Assembly: GCF_000525855.1 (NCBI RefSeq)
Contig: NZ_AODE01000018.1
Span: 29,580 to 93,579 of the forward strand
Source: Listeria cornellensis FSL F6-0969
Lineage (GTDB): Bacteria > Bacillota > Bacilli > Lactobacillales > Listeriaceae
Reading direction: 5' to 3'
Length of the DNA stretch: 64,000 nucleotides
Part shown: positions 58,008 to 64,000 of the stretch, piece after piece
How positions within the stretch are numbered: position 1 is the stretch's first letter
How the letters are laid out: the number at the start of each line of letters is the position of its first letter
Translations under genes and position numbers: made by a program
Notes under the pieces: model-generated
Databases searched by the model: none
Seen by the model: only the letters and a program-made list of their open reading frames with translations
Told to the model about the DNA's origin: nothing

Positions 58008-58042
58008 AAAGCGGTTACCATCCTCAAAATGGTGGCCGCTTT
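58008..58042. terminator. Terminator after nrdDG
   Basis: AAAGCGGTTACCA pairs with TGGTGGCCGCTTT. Confidence 0.8.
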
Positions 58043-58056
58043 GTCATGTGCTCCTT

Positions 58057-58983
58057 TTAAAAGCCGAAATAATTGATATCCTTATTGATCTGTAGATATA
58101 GTCTTTTAGTCTCAGCCATATCTTGTGTAGAAATATAGGTACCTAGCTTTGTTATCATCAGGTTAGCGGCTAAATCATCTAAAGTGAACTCTACTAACGT
58201 GACGGCTTGGCGAATATAATAAAAATAAAAATCGCGTTTTCCCGATTTGTAAAAAAGAACAGATGCATAATAATATACGTAGACGACTAAATCTGTACGG
58301 CTTTCGGTTTCACAAATTTTTTTTTGCTATTTTCAACTGGGTAAAAGCCTTTTTTGTATCCTCGTTTAAAATGAGCAAATGACTGTAATTTACCAATAGT
58401 AGCACACGTAATTTGATGGCTCCATCTTGAAATGTATATTTTTCTAATTCTTTTAAACTGCGCTTTACCATGGCACCAGCTGTATCAACATCAAATATGA
58501 AAAGAATATGATGTAATAACTGAATGTCTAAATAGTATAAATGATCTTGTGTAGAAAGGCGGTCCCATATAGGCTGAACTTTATCCTGTGCAGCTCTGAG
58601 ATGGTCATTCTGTAAAAGAAGAATGCTTTCACAAATTAATTGAATATCTATGACCGTATCATCCGAATGCTCTATAGAATATGCTATACATAACTTGTTT
58701 GTTCGAGTGATAAAAGAAACATCGCTGAAATAACCGAGGTTCTTAAATAAATGAAGAATTAGATTTTTCCCGTTGAGTTTATAGGAGTTATGAAAAAAAA
58801 AAAGTCGTCGTATGTGAAATCTAGGTTTTTTAAGATGCTATTAAATTTTGAAAAGCTTGGCGTGACCTCACCTTTTTCTATTTTAGCGTACAATGATCGA
58901 GACAAATCTTTTCCAGCGATTGAAGCTTGTGTGAGGCATTTACTTTCTCTAATTTTTTTGAATGTTTGCCCATAATTTTGCAT
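58057..58983 (-). pseudogene. Rgg/MutR-type regulator, broken at A10 and T9
   Basis: An HTH of about 60 residues (YGQTFKKIRESKCLTQASIAG) and a long helical repeat domain, the Rgg/PlcR pattern, about 308 residues once repaired. The HTH frame breaks at A10 58794-58803 (on the plus strand). One base fewer enters SYKLNGKNLILHLFKNL and the C-terminal domain. A second shift at T9 58317-58325 joins KKICETESRTDLVVYVYYY and the end at 58057. Rgg proteins often answer to short peptide pheromones, but I saw no SHP-type gene in the divergent 150-bp gap. It is divergent from the CEO synthase operon. Confidence 0.8.
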
Positions 58984-59134
58984 AGTCGCTCCTCCAAGTA
59001 GATAAATTTAGTTGAAAATGTGCATATATTACACATAAAAGAAAATTATCCTTTTTGTGTGTTAATATTTATTTAGCGGGGTCATCAACTATAGTAACAT
59101 GGAAACAATATCTATGTATGAACGGAGGGATAGG

Positions 59135-59398
59135 ATGATAAATAAAGAGTTTGTCAAAGAAAAATTATGTGCGTTAACATTACTCAAACAGTTGAACGAA
59201 AAGTATCTATCATTTGAAAGGATTCGTGTGGACCCGCCAAGATCACTTTCTGTCTATGATATTAAACAGGTTGCTTATATTCTAGATACTTTTGTAACGT
59301 ATGGTATCGTCATTTTTGAAGTGGAAGGGCAAGATCGTGTCTATTACTTGACGTCACTCGGTAAGCGATTAATCCAAAAAGTGCATCAACGGCAATAG
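59135..59398 (+). CDS. Small winged-helix-like hypothetical protein
   Basis: 87 residues: INKEFVKEKLCALTLLKQLN, SVYDIKQVAYILDTFVTYGI and VYYLTSLGKRLIQK look like a small winged-helix with a beta-wing. ATG 59135 follows GGAGGG; the in-frame start at 59099 lacks an RBS. It precedes the CEO synthase gene by 54 bases and may regulate it. Family unknown. Confidence 0.65.
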   Translation: MINKEFVKEKLCALTLLKQLNEKYLSFERIRVDPPRSLSVYDIKQVAYILDTFVTYGIVIFEVEGQDRVYYLTSLGKRLIQKVHQRQ

Positions 59399-59452
59399 GT
59401 AATTAGACATAAACACGACTCAAAAAATCTAAATTACAATGGAGGTCAGAAG

Positions 59453-60372
59453 ATGATAGTACTGAAGAAGACAATGGGATTCGTCACAAGTCACAAGCCA
59501 AATGAAAAAAGGATTGCTTTACTGCCACAGCATATACGAACAATTAGCAATGCAGACCAGCTTTTTTTTTGAAACGGGATATGGTGAAACTTTAGGGATA
59601 GCCGATGCAGAATATGTTGCGCTCGGATGCCATGTGAATTCTAGAGAAGACGTACTTAGACAAGATATCATTTGTGAACCGAAGATTGGTGATTCGGAAT
59701 TTCTGGGTCTTTTAACGAAAGGTCACACCGTGTTTGGCTGGGTTCATGCCGAGAAAAATGAAGAGATTGCGCGGAAATTATTGGCATCGGAGGTTCAAGT
59801 GTATGCATGGGAAAATATGAACTTCATGAGTCGCCACTGCTTTTGGGAAAACAATGAACTGGCTGGAGAAGCGGCGATTATACACGCGTTTCAGCTCATC
59901 GGTGCCATGCCCTATAATGCGAGAGTTGCTATTTTGGGACGTGGAAATGTATCTCGCGGTGCGCAACGAGTATTGCTGAACTTAGGCGCGGAAGTCAATG
60001 TCTACAGCCGTAATCAAGAACGTCTTTTTAAAAAAAGAATTGGGCGATTACGATGTGATTGTCAATGCGGTTCTATGGGATACGACGCGTGCAGATCATA
60101 TTATTTGTAGATCGGATTTGAAGCGCCTCAAAAAGAACGCGATGATTATTGATATTAGTTGCGATGAGGCTGGGGCTATTGAAACGACGATTCCCACTTC
60201 TTTCGACAATCCGACTTATGTGGTGGATGGTATTCTTCATTACGCTGTCGATCATATTCCGAGCCTGCTCTTTAAATCGGCATCATGCGCAATTTCTGAG
60301 GAAGTGTCAAAGTATGTAGACGACATGATTGAAAATAAAACGAATAGTACCTTAGAGGCAACGACCTGGTAA
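59453..60372 (+). pseudogene. N5-(carboxyethyl)ornithine synthase, copy 1, broken at T9 and A7
   Basis: About 305 residues repaired. ATG 59453 follows GGAGGTC, as in copy 2. T9 59562-59570 and A7 60030-60036 each need one base fewer; then it reads LFFETGYGETLGIADAEY and LFKKELGDYDVIVNAVLWD, closely matching copy 2 at 61891. The NADPH loop ILGRGNVSRGAQ is intact. It belongs to the ornithine/lysine-pyruvate reductive condensation enzymes (alanine dehydrogenase superfamily), known as CEOS in Lactococcus. Copy 1 lacks the last 9-10 residues of copy 2. Confidence 0.85.
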
Positions 60373-60399
60373 ATTACATGTAGAAAGGAATGATAGTAG

Positions 60400-61539
60400 A
60401 TGAATAAACAAGAGAAACTAGCTATTTTAAAAGACATGATTAATATCGATTCGACCAATGGAAATGAGGAAGAAGTAGCTGATTATTTATTGAAACAGTT
60501 CGCTAAATATGGGATTTTATCAGAAAAAGTGGCATACTCGGAGGCACGAACTAATTTAGTAAGTAAAATTGGTGGAAAAAATGGGAAAGTACTAGGTTTT
60601 TCTGGGCATATGGACGTTGTGGATGCGGGGGATAGGAAAGCATGGAAAACGCCACCTTTTCAAGCAACGGAATCCGATGGGAAGTTATTCGGCCGTGGCT
60701 CGACAGATATGAAATCTGGTTTGGCGGCAATGGTAATCGCGATGATTGAGCTAGAGCAGGAAGGCAAACTAATAGATGGGCAAATTAAATTACTAGCCAC
60801 GATAGGCGAAGAAATTGGCGAGATTGGGGCAGCGCAACTGACGACGTTGGGCTATGCGGATGATTTAGACGGCTTGATTATCGGTGAACCGAGTGTACGC
60901 CAAATTATATATGCGCACAAAGGATCGATGAATTATACGCTCGTATCTTACGGAAAAAATGCGCACAGTTCTACGCCGGAATTGGGTATTAATGCGATTG
61001 ATAATCTGATGCTTTTTTACAAGGAAGTGGAGCAGTATGTCGCGGGTATCCATCAAACAAATGACATCCTAGGGGTTTTTACGCATAATGTAACGGTTAT
61101 CGAGGGTGGAAATCAGGTGAATAGTATTCCAGCGAGGGCGCAGCTACAAGGGAATATCCGAACGATTCCAGAAGTGGACAACGAAAAGACAGAGCAAGTT
61201 TTCTGCACGATTGTCAGCAAGTTAAACAAGCAAGAGGGTGTACATTTGGAGATTACGTGGGATTATAATAAGATGCCGGTTTTCAGTGATCCTAAGTCAA
61301 ACCTTGTAAAAATCGCTGAGTCTATCGCAAAAGAGCAATTTGGCAAAACGATACCGATTATTGGCTTGGCGGGAACGACAGATGCGGCTGAGTTTATAAA
61401 GGCGAAGAATCAATTCCCACTTATCATTTTTGGACCAGGGAATAATACACCGCACGAGGTCAATGAGTATGTGGATATTGAGAATTATCTCGAAATGATT
61501 GATGTATATAAAGCTATCGCGATTCAATTTTTAAAGTGA
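60400..61539 (+). CDS. M20 metallopeptidase, ArgE/DapE-type deacylase
   Basis: 379 residues. Zinc ligands are in FSGHMDVVD (His, Asp), GRGSTDMKSG (bridging Asp), IGEEIGEIGA (catalytic Glu and ligand), IIGEPS (Asp/Glu) and the final His in FGPGNNTPHEVNEY. Dimerisation lid in the middle. It frees an amino group from an N-acyl amino acid; ornithine from N-acetylornithine (ArgE) would supply the flanking CEO synthases. It starts 27 bases after copy 1. Confidence 0.92.
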   Translation: MNKQEKLAILKDMINIDSTNGNEEEVADYLLKQFAKYGILSEKVAYSEARTNLVSKIGGKNGKVLGFSGHMDVVDAGDRKAWKTPPFQATESDGKLFGRGSTDMKSGLAAMVIAMIELEQEGKLIDGQIKLLATIGEEIGEIGAAQLTTLGYADDLDGLIIGEPSVRQIIYAHKGSMNYTLVSYGKNAHSSTPELGINAIDNLMLFYKEVEQYVAGIHQTNDILGVFTHNVTVIEGGNQVNSIPARAQLQGNIRTIPEVDNEKTEQVFCTIVSKLNKQEGVHLEITWDYNKMPVFSDPKSNLVKIAESIAKEQFGKTIPIIGLAGTTDAAEFIKAKNQFPLIIFGPGNNTPHEVNEYVDIENYLEMIDVYKAIAIQFLK

Positions 61540-61890
61540 AAACAGGCTTGTTAGGTGGCTGTATTTTACAATAAATAGCACAGGATGATTTGATATGTGG
61601 TATTATTAAGATAGCAAGAGGTTGCTGATATACTCGAGCTTCATTATGTTTTGTTTTATGTTATGCATAGGAAAGGAATGATTGATAGAGGAAAATCTGT
61701 ACGCCCTTTCATTTTTGGAAGTTGTTCGGATTCATCCATCTAGACGCTCTCTGCACTAGCTATGACGCAGATCGCGAAGTTTCCAGATACCATGCAATAT
61801 CTCAAATGGATTATTAGTCGGAAAAGTCGGTATAAACAAAAAAAATACTAGACCAAACGCCTATACCACAAATATAATGGAGGTCAAAAA
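61540..61890. other. 350-bp gap with degenerate coding traces
   Basis: No intact gene. Frames read ENLYALSFLEVVRIHPSRRS and then, shifted, LAMTQIAKFPDTMQYLKWII, which look like fragments of a decayed protein I cannot name. The RBS of copy 2 (ATGGAGGTC) is at the end. Confidence 0.3.
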
Positions 61891-62835
61891 ATGTTAGAAT
61901 TGAAGAAAAAGACGATGGGTTTTGTCAATAGTCATAAGGAAAACGAGAAGAGAATTGCTTTGTTACCTGAACATATCTCGACTATTACGAATGCAGATCA
62001 GCTTTTTTTCGAAACGGGTTATGGTGAGATTTTAGGGATAGCAGATGCGGAATATATGGCGCTTGGCTGTCATGTTCAGTCTCGAGCAGATGTGCTCCGT
62101 CAAGATATTATTTGCGAACCGAAGATTGGTGACTCCGAATTTCTGAGCGAATTACAAAAAGGTCAAACGATATTTGGCTGGGTTCACGCGGAACAAAATA
62201 AAGAAATAGCAGATAAATTGACACAATCAGGGGTGAAAGCCTATGCTTGGGAGAATATGGACTACATGAATCGGCATTGTTTTTGGATCAATAATGAGCT
62301 GGCAGGTGAGGGCGCGATTATGCATGCTTACCAACTGATTGGCGAGATGCCATACAATACAAAAGTGGCGATTTTGGGTCGTGGCAACGTATCTCATGGC
62401 GCACAAAAAATATTGCAAAACTTAGGCGCAGAGGTGCATATTTATAATCGTAATCAAGAAGCGCTATTTCAAGAGGAATTACCGCAGTATGATGTGATTA
62501 TAAATGCGATTTTATGGGATTTGAAACGAACGGATCATATTATGTATCGAAAAGATTTGCAACGTTTAAAGAAAAATGCGATCATTATCGATGTTAGTTG
62601 TGATCGGGCGGGTGCCATTGAAACGAGTATTCCGACGACGATTACGAATCCTACTTATATGGTGGATGGGATTTTGCATTATGTAGTGGATCATACGCCA
62701 AGCTTGCTGTACAGAACGGCGTCGTATTCCATTTCCGCAGAAATAGCGAAATATATTGATGACTTGATTGAAAATAGAGCCAATGCAACGCTCGAAGGTA
62801 GTGTCGTTGCTACAATGGTCCCGATATATAAATAA
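61891..62835 (+). CDS. N5-(carboxyethyl)ornithine synthase, copy 2
   Basis: 314 residues, intact. N-terminal AlaDH-like part (MGFVNSHKENEKRIALLPEH, LGIADAEYMALGCHVQSRAD, DIICEPKIGDSEFL), central VFGWVHA-type FGWVHAEQNKEI, NADPH loop VAILGRGNVSHGAQ near residue 165 and C-terminal DVSCDRAGAIETS and YMVDGILHYVVDHTP. The family condenses pyruvate with ornithine (or lysine) and reduces the imine with NADPH. Duplicate of the gene at 59453 with the M20 deacylase between them; a terminator follows. Confidence 0.9.
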   Translation: MLELKKKTMGFVNSHKENEKRIALLPEHISTITNADQLFFETGYGEILGIADAEYMALGCHVQSRADVLRQDIICEPKIGDSEFLSELQKGQTIFGWVHAEQNKEIADKLTQSGVKAYAWENMDYMNRHCFWINNELAGEGAIMHAYQLIGEMPYNTKVAILGRGNVSHGAQKILQNLGAEVHIYNRNQEALFQEELPQYDVIINAILWDLKRTDHIMYRKDLQRLKKNAIIIDVSCDRAGAIETSIPTTITNPTYMVDGILHYVVDHTPSLLYRTASYSISAEIAKYIDDLIENRANATLEGSVVATMVPIYK

Positions 62836-62841
62836 ATGCAT

Positions 62842-62893
62842 AAACCCCGATTATAGACCCTGATTCATAAGATGGGCGTTATAGTCGGGGTTT
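62842..62893 (+). terminator. Terminator after the CEO synthase cluster
   Basis: AAACCCCGATTATA pairs with TATAGTCGGGGTTT around a 24-nt loop. Confidence 0.75.
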
Positions 62894-62906
62894 CTGTTCG
62901 TTGTGA

Positions 62907-62997
62907 TTAGCCAGCACGGTTAACTTCCTTAGCCATTTTTGCAGGGTCTACGAGTGTCTCGCCAATCGCTGTGATTACTTGCCATATTTTTTTTCAT
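62907..62997 (-). pseudogene. 29-residue amphipathic peptide gene, frameshifted at T8
   Basis: On the minus strand GGAAAGGAG precedes ATG 62997. As read, A8 (plus T8, 62987-62994) breaks the frame, but with seven A it gives 29 residues: MKKIWQVITAIGETLVDP, then KMAKEVNRAG and a stop at 62907. A -10 TATAAT lies at 63023-63028 on the minus strand. The peptide is an amphipathic helix with a basic start and no leader. It could be a toxin, a signalling peptide or a leaderless antimicrobial. No family known to me. Confidence 0.5.
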
Positions 62998-63189
62998 ATT
63001 CAACAGCTCCTTTCCTAATTCCATTATAGCCTGTGCGCATGGGAGTTTCCCGCGATTTAAATAACAAATTGCTAAGAATATCTTACAGTTTTATCATAAT
63101 TATTGTAAGGTTGGAAAATTTACATTCAAAACCCATGATTGATAGAATTCCTCAAAACTAAACGGTAGCTATAGAATGAAGCATTTGCT

Positions 63190-63227
63190 AAAAGATGGTT
63201 TCTGTATTGTACAGGAGCCATCTTTTT
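63190..63227. terminator. Orphan bidirectional hairpin terminator
   Basis: AAAAGATGGTTTCTGTA pairs with TACAGGAGCCATCTTTT around TTG and T follows on both strands. No gene upstream is obvious; it may end the IS remnant on the minus strand or an sRNA. Confidence 0.55.
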
Positions 63228-63249
63228 GAGATTCCATTGATAGCGATAG

Positions 63250-63400
63250 TTATTAATTATAGTAAATCATGTAGTAGTCTATTTTCGATTTCAGGGCTGC
63301 TAAGGTATCAAAGGAACGAGAATCTATGTCATCTTTAAAATAACCAAAGAAGGACTCCTGCTGAGGATTATCCTAGAAGTTAACTCTGCGAGACATTCTT
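63250..63400 (-). mobile_element. IS3-family (IS150-like) transposase remnant
   Basis: Read on the minus strand from 63396: MSRRVNF, a stop, then DNPQQESFFGYFKDDIDSRS and LAALKSKIDYYMI. This matches the end of IS3/IS150 OrfB (MSRRGNxLDNxxxESFFGxxKxE, last DDE Glu). The rest of the transposase and both ends are absent. Old scar. Confidence 0.7.
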
Positions 63401-63504
63401 TACATTTGGCTTTTGATGCAGTACTTGGATTTCGGCGTTTGAGAATAGTTTTATCTCATGGTTTCTTCCTTTCTAGCGGAGTTATTTATTTGAGTATACA
63501 AAAA

Positions 63505-63547
63505 ACCTATAGAATGTACTTCTTTTTGAAGTGTCCATTCTATAGGT
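63505..63547 (-). terminator. Terminator of the LPXTG protein gene
   Basis: ACCTATAGAATGTACTTC pairs with GAAGTGTCCATTCTATAGGT (one mismatch region); on the minus strand T6 follows. Confidence 0.8.
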
Positions 63548-63597
63548 ACTATTGTAGCTTGTTATGCGTCTCATGCTACTATTTTTATTTGATTATG

Positions 63598-64000
63598 TTA
63601 TTTCTTTCTGCGCAAGAATAGGGCGCCAAGTGCTGCTAGTAAGCCACCGAAAAGGAGCGTGGATGTTTTAGAATCATCGCCTGTTTTTGGTAGGGCTGTT
63701 GTTGGTGTCACACTTGTTGGTTGTATTTCTTTTGTTGGTGCTACTACATGTGCGACTGGTTGTACTGGTGTCGCTGGTTTTGCAGGGCTCACTGGTGTGA
63801 TTGGATCTACGGGTACGATTGGTTGTGCGCCAACGATGACGGTGATCGTGAATTGTGTTTCGTTGCCGTCGCTGTCTGTTACGCTGTACGTCACGTGGTA
63901 GATGCCTGCTACATTTGGATTCACGTCGTTGCTGATGACTTGGATTTGGCTCGTGATATCGCCATCTTCTAAGTCTTCTGCGCTCACGCCTGCCATTGGA
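63598..64000 (-). CDS. LPXTG surface protein, C-terminal part
   Basis: The frame continues past the window end; 133 residues visible. A DUF5011/HYR-like Ig domain (AEDLEDGDITSQIQVISNDV, GIYHVTYSVTDSDGNE), a Pro/Val spacer (VPVDPITPVSPAKPATPVQ), then the sorting signal LPKTGD, hydrophobic stretch LLFGGLLAALGALF and RRKK. Sortase A substrate, covalently wall-anchored. Confidence 0.93.
   Translation of the reverse strand, partial: PMAGVSAEDLEDGDITSQIQVISNDVNPNVAGIYHVTYSVTDSDGNETQFTITVIVGAQPIVPVDPITPVSPAKPATPVQPVAHVVAPTKEIQPTSVTPTTALPKTGDDSKTSTLLFGGLLAALGALFLRRKK

Noticed and set aside
63406..63901. Plus-strand frames opposite the LPXTG gene
   Set aside because: Antisense to a gene with a clear LPKTG sorting signal.

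Overview
The window reads as chromosome of a low-GC Gram-positive rod of the Listeriaceae, most likely a Listeria species outside the L. monocytogenes group. Support: WxL surface proteins, an LPXTG protein, a secreted GH18 chitinase with CcpA- and NagR-type operators, a Crp/Fnr (PrfA-like) regulator, tandem fluoride channels, a preQ1 riboswitch ahead of queFCDE, MsmX, and an anaerobic NrdDG pair. The genus is inferred from gene content and not proven. No rRNA, tRNA, CRISPR or prophage was seen.

Layout. 0-6.5 kb: 4Fe-4S/GNAT pair, GH1 glycosidase, exported and VanZ-like proteins, chitinase, HdeD-like protein, a hidden antisense type I (holin-like) toxin and two CrcB proteins. 6.7-8.5 kb: a complete group IIC intron with its maturase; a decayed relative lies at 10.1 kb on the other strand. 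8.6-9.9 kb: small membrane proteins and a DUF2599 secreted protein. 10.6-12.9 kb: preQ1 riboswitch and queFCDE. 13-16.6 kb: a giant WxL protein. 16.6-20.2 kb: ABC exporter with a two-component system. 20.5-32.5 kb: mostly housekeeping and accessory genes (transaldolase, sirtuin, CorC, RCC1 propeller, LacI regulator, HAD phosphatase, beta-helix protein, aldo-keto reductase, MFS and HxlR). 32.7-36.5 kb: a small glycan cluster (two glycosyltransferases and a flippase). 36.7-42.6 kb: MsmX, an orphan Imm-5 protein, two WxL proteins, AhpCF. 42.7-55.0 kb: an exopolysaccharide/teichoic-acid-like locus holding UDP-ManNAc dehydrogenase, priming transferase, TagA/WecG transferase, Wzz-type co-polymerase and BY-kinase, LicD, TagD, Wzx, a GT4 enzyme, Wzy, an epimerase and an HTH protein. 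55.3-58 kb: nrdDG with a NrdR box. 58-62.8 kb: an Rgg regulator and a duplicated N5-(carboxyethyl)ornithine synthase flanking an M20 deacylase. 62.9-64 kb: a 29-residue peptide gene, an IS3-type scar and the end of an LPXTG protein.

Two patterns cut across these regions. First, about 20 reading frames are broken at A or T homopolymers, usually 8-mers, and in every case one base fewer per tract restores a conserved protein. That looks like systematic homopolymer over-calling rather than decay. Those genes are listed as pseudogene because the frame is broken as read, but they are probably intact in the organism. Second, three promoters in the exopolysaccharide locus share a 49-bp architecture (an upstream box TATCAAWTATSTGGAA and an extended -10 at fixed distance, with no -35). 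This suggests a dedicated activator and is the best candidate here for an undescribed regulatory system.
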